Position numbers and translations under genes: made by a program | In this document: piece after piece, positions 9,137 to 17,790 of the stretch | How positions within the stretch are numbered: the stretch's first letter is position 1 | Layout of the letters: each line of letters begins with the position of its first letter | Notes under the pieces: model-generated | Told to the model about the DNA's origin: nothing | What the model saw: the letters and a program-made list of their open reading frames with translations, nothing else | Database searches by the model: none | Origin: Planctomycetota bacterium | GTDB taxonomy: Bacteria; Planctomycetota; Planctomycetia; Pirellulales; UBA1268 | Direction: 5' to 3' | DNA length: 64,000 bases | Assembly (NCBI GenBank): GCA_003669585.1 | Contig: QWOQ01000008.1 | Location: 186,001-250,000 of the forward strand

Positions 9137-9200
9137 TGCGTTACAATTCTCTACTCGTTTGAACTCTTCGAGTTTTTTGTACTCGAAGGCAAGTAACGCA
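9137..9200. repeat. Nested inverted repeats between two convergent genes
   Basis: An outer pair TGCGTTAC (9137-9144) and GTAACGCA (9193-9200) encloses an inner pair CTTCGAGT (9166-9173) and ACTCGAAG (9181-9188), whose loop is T-rich. All pairs are exact. The structure lies just after the stop of the 7809 gene, in the 246-base gap before the convergent DUF4254 gene. It may act as a transcript end structure for one or both genes, although neither arm is followed by a clean T-tract. Confidence 0.55.
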
Positions 9201-9365
9201 TTCATGCAACGAAGTGATTTGAACACTCTTTTTTCACCGAGAATATTCGTTTTTGTTTTGAGCGCGCATGGAGTATGCAACTCATTTTGAAACGCAATCG
9301 CACAAAAGGCGAAGAGCTCTTTGAGAAGAATTCAGACTCCCTTCCAGGAGGCTGATTGCTGGGAA

Positions 9366-9998
9366 TCACGAGCCTTCGATTTTATTTCCAATGGCTTGTG
9401 ATTTATAAAGATAGGGATTCATTGTCGGATCGTTGTACATTTTCATCTGCCGAAAGGTTCGCAGTGGACGAATCCCTGAAAAAATTTCTTCGAGCAGGCA
9501 ACCGAGAGACTGCGTGAGGTTGCCTCGCTGCATATCGAGAACCAGCATTTTTTCAGCAACTTTTTCTCGATGCTCGGGCGTAGCGTCAGTCCGGTGAAAC
9601 TGTTCGTTCATGTGAAATCGTCGGAGCTCAAGAATTGAGAGCCTGTCAATGGCTGCTCCCGGAGTTTCCGTGGCAGCGGGCGCGTCTTGTGCTGCAACAA
9701 CATTGTGTCGCGCGAGTTCTTCAATAAGCCACTCATCAACTTTTTCAATCGAGTCGTTTCTTGCTTGATTGTATTTGTCGATGGCTCGCTTCACTTGGGC
9801 AATCTTTGTGTCGTTTACATCCGGCGATCGGGCAATATCCTCTTCGTGCCACAAGAGAAAATTGAATCGGTGAAGATCACAGACCCTGCCTCGCAAACCC
9901 TGCTCGGTGTGCGAGGGATCACTTTCATGCCACGTGGCTACAAGATGTTCGAGCATGTCGGCTAACTGTGCACTGTGTGCGGGAATTATTGTAGCCAT
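9366..9998 (-). CDS. DUF4254 domain protein
   Basis: This is a 210-residue protein matching the DUF4254 pattern: FNFLLWHEEDIARSPDVND, then AKRAIDKYNQARND-type sequence (here VKRAIDKYNQARNDSIEK), then a helical region with DRLSILELRRFHMNEQ. The function of DUF4254 is unknown; members are mostly helical and cytoplasmic and are often found near glycosyltransferase or cell-envelope genes. The start is well supported by an AAGGAG ribosome binding site (10012-10007) eight bases before ATG. It lies 87 bases after the oxidoreductase gene on the same strand, so it may be the last gene of the ketosynthase operon or have its own promoter. Confidence 0.85.
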   Translation of the reverse strand: MATIIPAHSAQLADMLEHLVATWHESDPSHTEQGLRGRVCDLHRFNFLLWHEEDIARSPDVNDTKIAQVKRAIDKYNQARNDSIEKVDEWLIEELARHNVVAAQDAPAATETPGAAIDRLSILELRRFHMNEQFHRTDATPEHREKVAEKMLVLDMQRGNLTQSLGCLLEEIFSGIRPLRTFRQMKMYNDPTMNPYLYKSQAIGNKIEGS

Positions 9999-10085
9999 AG
10001 TTTTTACTCCTTCGGTATCAGAATGTCTTTCGTTGTGCTGCGTCTTTTTGAAAGTTATCTCTATCGCATGCGCATCGGCGCATGG

Positions 10086-11186
10086 TCAGACCGTCGCGAA
10101 TGGCTCGACGGCACGATGTTCATGGGCAGAACGATAGCAGGCATCAACCAGCGCCATCGTCCCCAGGTTTCTTCTGCCTGAAAGATCGGGTTCGCATCCC
10201 GACTCCAACGCAGTGAGCAGTTCTGCCATCGGTCCGGCAAACGCATCTGGAAACCATGCCTCACTCCAGCGAGGTGCATGCCAAGAATTTCCTGTTGTAA
10301 TGCTCGTCCACTCAAGAGTGCTCGGAGCGTGTCGCGGAAATTCCGGCCATCCAATTTTTCCACGAGCCATCCCCTTCGTGCCCTCTATTCGCCATGAAAT
10401 CCCGAGGTCTGACGCCGCTCCTTCGCGGGCCGGACCTGCCCATACATCATCCCACGACGATGCTCTGGCCCCCGATTGGTATTCCAAAATATAGAGGCAT
10501 ATTCCATCGACATGCGGAAACTCTTTTTCAGTCCGAGGATCTGGGCGCACGCTTGCAAACACTCGTTCTGGTTCACCCAGCCAAAAACGAAATGTATCGA
10601 GATGGTGAATGGACATGATTCGTAGCGTCAACCATCCGAGATGCTCGTGCCAAGGCATCCAGTGCGGAATAGCCCGCATGTCGATCGTCGCAAGCACAAT
10701 CTCTCCCAGCACTCCCGCCTTGAGAAGCGATTGTGCCGATCTCACCGACTGGTCGTATCGCATATTCTGATTGACAACCAGACAGACGCCGGCCTTTTGG
10801 CATGCATCAACGATCACCGTTGCCTCAGCCAGTGATGACGCCAGCGGCTTTTGCGCAAGAATTCCTTGAATGTGTGGTGCTGTGCGAAGAATGTCAAAAA
10901 TAATTCCCGGCTGAATTGCCGGGGGAACGGCGATGTCACACACACGCAGGTTCGTATCCGCAAGCAGGCTCTCATAACCATGATGCGCCCGGGCGATACC
11001 AAATTTTTCAGCAACACTCGCCGCGCGGCCAGGCGTTCGCGAAGCAATCGCAGCCACCTGAAAGCCAACCGATGCATACGCCGGAAGATGACAGTCGCTC
11101 ACGACAAATCCAGAGCCAATACATCCAATCGGGACCTGTAGATTCTGCGGTAAGTGAGGGCGGTAATCGAGTTCTATCGGTGACAT
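10086..11186 (-). CDS. Gfo/Idh/MocA family oxidoreductase
   Basis: This 366-residue protein has the N-terminal Rossmann fold of the family ([21 protein letters not shown], about residues 18-38), followed by the EKP-type motif in the form [11 protein letters not shown] (the usual glutamate is glutamine here). The histidine-containing segment [15 protein letters not shown] contains the region that usually holds the catalytic His. Family members oxidise or reduce sugars and cyclitols with NAD(P). It has no signal peptide, so it should be cytoplasmic. It follows the sugar isomerase gene by about 30 bases. Such isomerase/oxidoreductase pairs commonly act on the same keto-sugar or inositol-like compound; the substrate cannot be told here. 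Confidence 0.87.
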   Translation of the reverse strand: MSPIELDYRPHLPQNLQVPIGCIGSGFVVSDCHLPAYASVGFQVAAIASRTPGRAASVAEKFGIARAHHGYESLLADTNLRVCDIAVPPAIQPGIIFDILRTAPHIQGILAQKPLASSLAEATVIVDACQKAGVCLVVNQNMRYDQSVRSAQSLLKAGVLGEIVLATIDMRAIPHWMPWHEHLGWLTLRIMSIHHLDTFRFWLGEPERVFASVRPDPRTEKEFPHVDGICLYILEYQSGARASSWDDVWAGPAREGAASDLGISWRIEGTKGMARGKIGWPEFPRHAPSTLEWTSITTGNSWHAPRWSEAWFPDAFAGPMAELLTALESGCEPDLSGRRNLGTMALVDACYRSAHEHRAVEPFATV

Positions 11187-11216
11187 GCGGAAATGGCTCG
11201 CTGGCTCTCAAAGATT

Positions 11217-12050
11217 CTACCCGCGAAGAGCGGCGTTTTTCAGAAGGCGATCGGTCGATGCATAGGCTTCCTCCACCCACAGAACGATCTGCTCTGGATC
11301 GGGAGAATACTCCAACTCAATCGAGATGACACCATCCATGTCGAGATTTTTAATTTCCGCAAGGTAGGGTGCAAACGGAACAACTCCTCGTCCAGGAGGC
11401 AAATCTCCGTGCCGTATACCGTCGCAATCCGAAATATGGACGTGCGCCGCTCGTCCATGAAGTTTTCGAATTTGCTCCGGAAGCACTCCTGCCAGATGAA
11501 GGTGAGAAATATCGATGTTTGCTTTTACACTCGATTGACCGACGTCGTCGAGAAAACGCACCATGGAGTCGATGTCGTTGATCAGTGACATCGGAAATGG
11601 CTCGAGCTCAATCGCGATTTCCACCCCGTGGCCAGCGGCCACGCGCCCGAGTTCGGCAGTGGCTTCCACGGCAAGCCTCCACTGTTCAGATGCCGAAATC
11701 ACTTCTTGATTCCAGATATATTCTCCGATCACCAACAGCACATTGCGAGCATGATACTCAGCCGCCATCTCGAGATATTTCTGAACTCGATCGATATGAA
11801 ATCGACGGACGGACGGATTAAAGTCTGAGAGTCCAACAGCAACGCAGCACAACGACACAATCGGAAGGTCGAGTTGCTGACACTCGCGCAATATCTCTGC
11901 TCGCGTCGATCGATCCGTGTCAAGCGGATCAATAAATAGATCGACCGTATCGAATCCAATACGTTTTGTTTCGCGAAGTCCGAATTCGAGTGGTTTGTTT
12001 GTCTGCACCCACGCCGAGTTAATAAGTCCGAGTTTCATTTTTTGAACCAT
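11217..12050 (-). CDS. Sugar phosphate isomerase/epimerase (xylose-isomerase-like TIM barrel)
   Basis: This is a 277-residue protein of the AP-endonuclease-2/xylose-isomerase-like fold. Signs are the barrel strands KLGLINSAWV, GFDTVDLFIDP, EIAIELEPFPMS (metal-binding Glu), ANIDISHLHLAG (Asp and His), AHVHISDCDG (His) and GVISIELEYSPDP. These acidic and histidine residues at strand ends are the usual divalent metal ligands. There is no signal peptide. The start lies six bases after the stop of the FabF-like gene, and the downstream Gfo/Idh/MocA gene starts 30 bases after its stop, so the three are almost certainly co-transcribed. An alternative start a few codons in (MKLGL) is possible. Confidence 0.87.
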   Translation of the reverse strand: MVQKMKLGLINSAWVQTNKPLEFGLRETKRIGFDTVDLFIDPLDTDRSTRAEILRECQQLDLPIVSLCCVAVGLSDFNPSVRRFHIDRVQKYLEMAAEYHARNVLLVIGEYIWNQEVISASEQWRLAVEATAELGRVAAGHGVEIAIELEPFPMSLINDIDSMVRFLDDVGQSSVKANIDISHLHLAGVLPEQIRKLHGRAAHVHISDCDGIRHGDLPPGRGVVPFAPYLAEIKNLDMDGVISIELEYSPDPEQIVLWVEEAYASTDRLLKNAALRG

Positions 12051-12056
12051 CGGCCA

Positions 12057-13322
12057 TCATGCAGCCTTGGCAACTTCACGAAAGATAACGCAAAGATTCG
12101 CGCCGCCAAATCCAAACGAGTTTGATGCCGCCGCTCGTACACGCTGTGGTCGCGACTGATGCGGTACGTGGAGCACATCACACTGCGGATCTGGATGATC
12201 CAGGTTGAGCGTTGGTGGCACAGTCTGATGTGCAATTGCAGTCAAACACGCGATCGCTTCGAAAACAGCAGCTCCACTGAGCAGGTGCCCCGACATGCTT
12301 TTGGTCGAACTCACCGGGATTCGTCCAACCTCGGTATTCATCGCAATTCGAATCGCTGCCGCTTCAGCTCGATCCCCTACGAGAGTTCCGGCTGCGTGGG
12401 CATTGATATAGTCGATGTCGGCTGGTGTCACACCAGCATCGTCCATGGCCGAAAGAATCGCGCGAGCAGCATAGGTCGGCTCTAAACTTGGAATGACCAT
12501 GTGCGAAGCATCGCTCGACATCCCAACTCCTGCCATCTCACCGAAAATTGTTGCGTTTCGCTGACGGGCAGATCGCTCCGATTCAAGAACCATAAACGCA
12601 CTGCCTTCGCCGATGACAAATCCATCTCGGTCGCGATCAAATGGACGCGAGACAAGCGCCGGGTCATCGTCTCTTCTCGACAAGGCCCGCAGGTTATGGA
12701 AACCTGCAAGCGATACCGGCGTAATAATGTCACCGCCACCGGTGAGACAGACATCGACCCAGCCCATCCGAACCCAGTCGCGAGCGATCGCCATGGCATA
12801 GCCGCTTGAGGCACAGGCTGCTGCTACGCATACCGCAGGGCCGCAGAGTTGCATGGAATCACGGATTCGATACACCACTGATTGCCCGGTTCGAGTCAGG
12901 TGAAACACCTGCGTTCCACCATCATGAAAATCAATCTCCCACTGTTTCAGATGCTCTCCCCCAATTCCTGCCACGATTCCGATGCGCATGTTTGAGCGGT
13001 TATTCCAAAGACCTGCGTTGACAAGCGATTGCGCCGCCGACGACAGACATGCCTGCTCCAGACGATCCATTTGATTGAACTCGTCGGCAAGCGTCTCCGG
13101 AGGGCAAGGAATCTCGTCGATCTTTGCCATAAAATGTCGTCCCGATCGACCGTAGCGATCAGGGGTGACTTCCCGAATTGCGGTTTTTCCGGAAAGCAGC
13201 GACGCTGAAATGTCTTCGAAGGAGTGACCGAGAGGAGTCACGGCTCCGATGCCTGTAATAACAACGTTCATCGCAGCAAAATTGTGCGCAGACACACACC
13301 CGTTTCTTGCAAGTGAACTCAT
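12057..13322 (-). CDS. Beta-ketoacyl-ACP synthase, FabF/KAS II-like
   Basis: This ketosynthase joins a malonyl-type unit from ACP to an acyl chain. The catalytic triad is visible: nucleophile C170 in VAAACASSG, histidine in INAHAAGT, and lysine/histidine in SSTKSMSGH, with the C-terminal NSFGFGGAN signature. The start at 13322 is chosen because ATG overlaps the TGA of the upstream ketosynthase-like gene (ATGA). The conserved fold begins at residue 18 (MNVVITGIGAVTPLG), so ATG at 13271 is a real alternative. The gene lies in a minus-strand operon with an acyl carrier protein and a chain-length-factor-like partner upstream. This makes a specialised fatty-acid or type II polyketide role more likely than housekeeping synthesis. 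Confidence 0.9.
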   Translation of the reverse strand: MSSLARNGCVSAHNFAAMNVVITGIGAVTPLGHSFEDISASLLSGKTAIREVTPDRYGRSGRHFMAKIDEIPCPPETLADEFNQMDRLEQACLSSAAQSLVNAGLWNNRSNMRIGIVAGIGGEHLKQWEIDFHDGGTQVFHLTRTGQSVVYRIRDSMQLCGPAVCVAAACASSGYAMAIARDWVRMGWVDVCLTGGGDIITPVSLAGFHNLRALSRRDDDPALVSRPFDRDRDGFVIGEGSAFMVLESERSARQRNATIFGEMAGVGMSSDASHMVIPSLEPTYAARAILSAMDDAGVTPADIDYINAHAAGTLVGDRAEAAAIRIAMNTEVGRIPVSSTKSMSGHLLSGAAVFEAIACLTAIAHQTVPPTLNLDHPDPQCDVLHVPHQSRPQRVRAAASNSFGFGGANLCVIFREVAKAA

Positions 13323-14203
13323 GCTGCCTCCCGACTGGAAAGCGAGTTCAATGATTCTACGTGGAGCGATGCTCCCCACCCGCTCGAAAGCGACCAGCGG
13401 GCTAATTCACCGTTTGCAATTGAGTCGAGTGCCTGTGAAAGATCTCGCAACGCATGGTCTGCACGCGCATGCGGTCCTTTGGTCTGATCGTTCCATGAAC
13501 AAGCAGAGCGATCAATCGACATTCGAATGCGTGCAGGCTGCGTACCGGCTGGTTCAATTGCCATCGCAAGTCCGCAGATGGACGAATCGGACAAGGGAGA
13601 ACCATCCTCTGCACTGAGCACAGGCTCCTGATCCCACTGCGTAAAAATCATCCAAATTCCAGGCACGATTCGGGTGTGCAGAAAACCAACTGCAATCGTA
13701 AGCCCTTCCTGCAGAGCGTCTGGTCCTCCACCAATCCCAAAGTTTGGACCATGCATCCCAAGGCCAACACTCACGGCACTCGACATTCCATGCAGCAAAC
13801 ACTGCGGGATTACCTGCGTTGACACTCCAGAAACACCTTTTGTTCTGACCGAGCAGAGCGTCTGCGCCGCCATGAGCCTGCCAGGATGCCGCGGCGCGGC
13901 AAGTGCTCCCCATGATTCAAACGAACGTGTCTGATCCTCAAAACGATTCATGGCATGAAGCACAGCACTGATTCCAACGACTGTATGTTCGTCGGAATGA
14001 CGAAGAAATCGTGGTGGAAGTTCTGATACTGCACGGGTCGAGCATGGGTTTTTTCGAAGCAAATCAATGCCTGAAACAGTGGTCTGCACGAAGGCGTGTG
14101 ATGTCACCGAACAGTGTGGCTGCGAGAGAGTTTCCATAGAGCTTTTCACCGATACCATCAAAAGAAACGATTCATTCGCACTCTGTTTGAAGCCAAACGT
14201 CAA
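13319..14203 (-). CDS. Ketosynthase-like protein lacking the nucleophile (chain-length-factor-like)
   Basis: This is up to 294 residues, about the size of the N-terminal half of a ketosynthase. Fold markers are HTVVGISAVLHAMNRF, STQVIPQCLLHGMSSAVSV and MHGPNFGIGGGPDALQEGL. In the last motif the position where ketosynthases carry the catalytic cysteine is glycine, so it cannot condense chains itself. It resembles the beta-ketoacyl-synthase-like (Ketoacyl-synt_2) group, whose members pair with an active ketosynthase as in aryl polyene or type II polyketide systems. The TTG at 14203 overlaps the TGA of the ACP gene; ATG codons at 14158 and 14137 are alternatives. Neighbours on both sides (ACP, active ketosynthase) fit a partner role. 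Confidence 0.7.
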   Translation of the reverse strand: MTFGFKQSANESFLLMVSVKSSMETLSQPHCSVTSHAFVQTTVSGIDLLRKNPCSTRAVSELPPRFLRHSDEHTVVGISAVLHAMNRFEDQTRSFESWGALAAPRHPGRLMAAQTLCSVRTKGVSGVSTQVIPQCLLHGMSSAVSVGLGMHGPNFGIGGGPDALQEGLTIAVGFLHTRIVPGIWMIFTQWDQEPVLSAEDGSPLSDSSICGLAMAIEPAGTQPARIRMSIDRSACSWNDQTKGPHARADHALRDLSQALDSIANGELARWSLSSGWGASLHVESLNSLSSREAA

Positions 14204-14466
14204 GCAGCCTTGCGGGCATTTTTTTGTGCCAGTTTGGTTTGCAACAAGTTCAGCATGTCGCCTACTGTAGAAATCGATTCGAGCAATTCATTTTCAATCT
14301 GAATACCGAGACGCTGTTCAACATGAAGCACGAGTCCGGCCATATCGAGCGAGTCAAGGTTGAGTCCTTCTCGTAAAGTCGTTGAATCCTCAAGGACTGG
14401 ATATTCTTCACCCGTTTCTTTTTGGAGAAGTTCGAGTAAAAGTGCTGATAGTTCTTTTTGATCCAT
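14200..14466 (-). CDS. Acyl carrier protein
   Basis: This 88-residue acidic helical protein carries the phosphopantetheine attachment motif LNLDSLDMAGLV; the serine of DSL is the expected modified residue. It would carry acyl intermediates for the two ketosynthase-family proteins encoded just downstream on the same strand. The stop codon overlaps the TTG of the next gene. It is the first gene of the minus-strand operon and is divergent from the VanZ-like gene, so the operon promoter should lie within 14467-14541. Its dedicated position suggests a specialised ACP, not the housekeeping one. Confidence 0.92.
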   Translation of the reverse strand: MDQKELSALLLELLQKETGEEYPVLEDSTTLREGLNLDSLDMAGLVLHVEQRLGIQIENELLESISTVGDMLNLLQTKLAQKNARKAA

Positions 14467-14541
14467 AATGGCTGTTCAGTCTCCTCGAGAGTACTGCGAA
14501 GGGGCGCCCGTTGGCACGATTTACGAGGCGGAGGGTAGCGA

Positions 14542-15051
14542 ATGCCTGACAAGCGGCGAAGGCCAAAAATGAACCTGCTGTTCGATCTCCAGACATTTTT
14601 TGAGGTTTCCAAGACGGCCATAGTGTCGAAGGCATTTCCACCAAAGACATTTGTTTCAACACTTCGTCAACGCATTTCCACTGTTTTTTTTCTCCTCACC
14701 GGAGCCTTTGTCGTTGCACTGGCGATCGCAACGCATATACCACGACCGGAAACCCTGCTGGGCCCCAATCCACCAAATGACAAGCTCATGCACTTCATTG
14801 CCTACGCATCTGTTTCCCTGTTGGCAGGCAGTGGCATGGCCTTTGGCGGATGGTTTACCTATCGCCGAGCAATCATGCTCATAGCATTCCTAATCGTCCT
14901 CGGGGCGCTCGATGAATGCACGCAGCCTTGGTTTCATCGAACGATGGACGTTGCAGACTGGGTATTCGATTGCCTCGGTGGAATCGCGGGATTGTTGCTG
15001 CTGCAACTCCTTTCTTGTGCGATGCGTTTTATTTCACCCCGAACTCTTTGA
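14542..15051 (+). CDS. VanZ-like membrane protein
   Basis: This 169-residue protein has about four transmembrane segments and the VanZ-like signature: PNDKLMHFIAYASVSLLAG, then GALDECTQPWFHRTMDVADWVFDCLGGIAG. Conserved polar residues (DK..H.., DE..Q, D..D...N/D) match the family. VanZ-like proteins are common inner-membrane proteins of unclear biochemical role; one founding member gives teicoplanin resistance. The start may also be ATG 14569. It is divergently transcribed from the ACP/ketosynthase operon, so the two may share a control region of about 75 bases. Confidence 0.87.
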   Translation: MPDKRRRPKMNLLFDLQTFFEVSKTAIVSKAFPPKTFVSTLRQRISTVFFLLTGAFVVALAIATHIPRPETLLGPNPPNDKLMHFIAYASVSLLAGSGMAFGGWFTYRRAIMLIAFLIVLGALDECTQPWFHRTMDVADWVFDCLGGIAGLLLLQLLSCAMRFISPRTL

Positions 15052-15197
15052 AGCTTCATCGTGCAGCCACATCGCTACATAACCCTTTTTGCCTCTCTTT
15101 CCAGTTTTCACTGACCGTCAAGATCGACGGCGGCGTATGCCGATGATGCGGTTGATGCGGTTGACTCCATAAACGTTTTCCAGGAAAGACTTGGTCT

Positions 15198-16529
15198 ATG
15201 AAGAGAGCTACTCACCGTCGATCTGGCCAGAAATACTCTGGCAAAAAAGCTTCACTTCTATCCAGACGGCTTTCCGGTCTCTTCGGTCGTCGCGCACGAA
15301 ATTCTCTGTCGTTTGAACTTCTGGAAAATCGTGCGATGTTCGCGGCTGTTGATTTGAGTGACTGGGAGAACGTCCCTACTGTTGCCGGTTCTGCAGCGAT
15401 TGATGGATGGGTGGCTTCCTTTCCAGAAGCTGATGAGACATTTGTCGATGTTGCGATTTCCAAAGACAACGACATGCAGCCTGCCACCAAGCTTCGAGAA
15501 GATTCTGTGGTGCTCAAAGACTACTGGAATTTTATTGAAACCAATCCGCAATGGCTTTCCGAGCATCATGCTGACGGCATTCAATTGTGCGTAATGACGC
15601 CAAGCGTACACCTGCCTTGGATTGATCTCGGAAATCCTGGACAAGCCCGCGCTTTTGACGCGTGGTACGAACAAACGGCTCTTTCCATTGTGATCGATGA
15701 CCCAATCGACAATGGTCTTTGGAACTGTTGGGTAGACGATTTTCAAAATCCACTTCCTCTTCCCTGCATTGACTTTGTCTCAGAGACATCCATCGACGAC
15801 TCAGCAGCCACCGACGAAGAGATTCGACTCGGAGAGACGTCAAACGACGGCAACCTTTTGACCGATTTTGACGACGTAGCCTTTAAAGATGAATGGCTTC
15901 GCTGGGTTTATTCTCAGAGACAACCGCATCCGATTTTCGTGAACTCCGGGGAGTTCGACTCCACGAACATGGATACTTTTGTCATTTGCATTTTTCCGAT
16001 GGTTGAAATGATTTCTGATGCAATTTCTCTGGAAACCGTGGCCGATGGAGTTCCCGAACTTTCAATACAACGATCGTTCAACGTGCCAAATATTTTTCAC
16101 TCCCTTTCACAACTACCAGTCGTTTCTGAACTCAGTTCAGAACTTCATACGCAAGAACTTTCTGAGCAGCGTGCAACACTGTTGTCGGAATCGGTGAGTA
16201 TTCATCGCGCAGAAATACTGGCGGTTGCTTTCAGTCAATCTGGTTTTCTTGGAATTCTGGCGAGTCGTATCAGTGGCGTTGCGACCAACGGCAGTTCGAG
16301 CCGAGCTGCGACTGGCGATGGGTTGAATGCCAATCCCGTTACAATTCGTCAGTCCAACCCTGCTTTCACGCAAGCACGCGGTGACTTCAGACATTCGACA
16401 CCTGAGCAGGTCGTCGTGAGCACGCCAAAATCCAATATTTCGTTTGAACGTACTGTGATTCTTGTGGGCTCAAGCGATCTCAAGCACTCGGCCCGAGTGA
16501 ACGACACTCTGTCATCACTCGACGGCTGA
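15198..16529 (+). CDS. Exported protein with LEPR-like N-terminal motif, otherwise unknown
   Basis: This 443-residue protein has a basic N-terminus (MKRATHRRSGQKYSGKK, then RRLSGLFGRRARNS) followed by FELLENRAMFAAVDL. That arrangement resembles the LEPR-XLL motif found at the N-terminus of many large planctomycete surface proteins. The remainder is acidic, rich in D, E, S and N, with several tryptophans and no recognised catalytic motif. The absence of dockerin, cadherin or autotransporter repeats and the modest length set it apart from the giant proteins that usually carry the motif. It sits alone on the plus strand after the VanZ-like gene. Export is inferred only from the motif. Confidence 0.7.
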   Translation: MKRATHRRSGQKYSGKKASLLSRRLSGLFGRRARNSLSFELLENRAMFAAVDLSDWENVPTVAGSAAIDGWVASFPEADETFVDVAISKDNDMQPATKLREDSVVLKDYWNFIETNPQWLSEHHADGIQLCVMTPSVHLPWIDLGNPGQARAFDAWYEQTALSIVIDDPIDNGLWNCWVDDFQNPLPLPCIDFVSETSIDDSAATDEEIRLGETSNDGNLLTDFDDVAFKDEWLRWVYSQRQPHPIFVNSGEFDSTNMDTFVICIFPMVEMISDAISLETVADGVPELSIQRSFNVPNIFHSLSQLPVVSELSSELHTQELSEQRATLLSESVSIHRAEILAVAFSQSGFLGILASRISGVATNGSSSRAATGDGLNANPVTIRQSNPAFTQARGDFRHSTPEQVVVSTPKSNISFERTVILVGSSDLKHSARVNDTLSSLDG

Positions 16530-16772
16530 TCTATCATCCTGCAACGCATTGATCCTGAAACGGAAGCTTTTTCGCGTTTTATGGACTGCAGCGAAATGTC
16601 GTTCACCGACACTCGTCAACACACACCAACGCTTGCGGACATGCCGTTGGCCCACTTATGATTTTTTTCGTCTACCATGAGAATCCCGTGAACATAGAAA
16701 TCGGACAACTTGGAAAAAACTAGGTCATTCATTTCCTGTCACCATCGTTGCACCTGATTGAAAGATTCAGCC

Positions 16773-17714
16773 ATGAACATTGATTTCGTTTCTCGCCGGA
16801 CTTTTTTGCACTCTTCAGCCGTTGCGATTGCTGCTGGTGCGGTCGTAAACAATTTGGCGACTGGAATGGCCGAACCAGATGCACGATCGCTTGTCACTGG
16901 AGCAGACGGGCTCAAGGGACGATTGTGGAAGACACTCAAAATTGGAATGGTCAACGTACCTGGATCTTTGACAGACAAGTTTCAAGCGGTCAAAGCGGCC
17001 GGTTTTGAAGGCATCGAAATGGATGCGCCGGGAATGAATGTCGAAGAAACTCGCATCGCTATTGCCGAAAGCGGATTGCCCGTCGACGGAACTGTCAATT
17101 CCACGCACTGGCAGATTCGACACACCGATGCAAGTCCTGAGGTGCGTGCGAAAGCTCTGGAATCTCTCACGACGGCGATCCGAGATACCCACGCCGTTGG
17201 AGGTCATTCGGTGCTGCTGGTCGTCGGTCACGGAAAGGATGGAACAAAAGAGGAGGTTTGGAAACGCTCAATCGATAACATCTCTCTGGCTGTTCCGGTT
17301 GCTGCTCAGCTTGGAATTCAGATTGTTATTGAAAATGTTTGGAATCATTTTCATTACAACCACGAGGGCGATCACACTCAATCGGCCGATCAATATGTAA
17401 AATATGTGGATGAGTTGAATTCGCCATGGGTCGGCATGCAGTTTGATATCGGCAACCATTGGAAGTTTGGCAGCATGGGCGACTGGATTCGCCAACTCGG
17501 CAAACGAGTTTTTAAGCTGGACATCAAAGGGTACAATCGCGCTGAAGATACGTGGGCTCGCATTGCTGAAGGAGACATCGACTACGCGGATGTTCGCAAG
17601 GCGCTCAAAGAGATCAATTTCTATGGCTGGTGTGCGGCGGAGGTCGGTGGAGGAGACGCTCAAGAACTAAAACGGATTTCTGACGAAATGGATCTGGTCT
17701 TTGGATTGACATAA
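16773..17714 (+). CDS. TAT-exported sugar phosphate isomerase/epimerase
   Basis: The start at ATG 16773 gives a twin-arginine signal (SRRTFLHSSAVAIAAGAVVNN), and the mature protein is a xylose-isomerase-like TIM barrel. Barrel strands with metal-ligand positions are visible: GFEGIEMDAPG, HSVLLVVGHG, IQIVIENVWNHFH (Glu), VGMQFDIGNHW (Asp, His), VFKLDIKGYN and GWCAAEVGGGD (Glu). Planctomycetes encode many such secreted isomerase-like proteins, probably acting on sugars in the periplasm, but substrates are unknown. There is no obvious operon partner; the next gene converges on it. Confidence 0.88.
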   Translation: MNIDFVSRRTFLHSSAVAIAAGAVVNNLATGMAEPDARSLVTGADGLKGRLWKTLKIGMVNVPGSLTDKFQAVKAAGFEGIEMDAPGMNVEETRIAIAESGLPVDGTVNSTHWQIRHTDASPEVRAKALESLTTAIRDTHAVGGHSVLLVVGHGKDGTKEEVWKRSIDNISLAVPVAAQLGIQIVIENVWNHFHYNHEGDHTQSADQYVKYVDELNSPWVGMQFDIGNHWKFGSMGDWIRQLGKRVFKLDIKGYNRAEDTWARIAEGDIDYADVRKALKEINFYGWCAAEVGGGDAQELKRISDEMDLVFGLT

Positions 17715-17790
17715 GTTCGACACACCTTCCCAAGCGTTTACGTGTGCCGCATCTCAGTAGCTAGTCTTTCACCAAGCGTTTTCAAACGCA

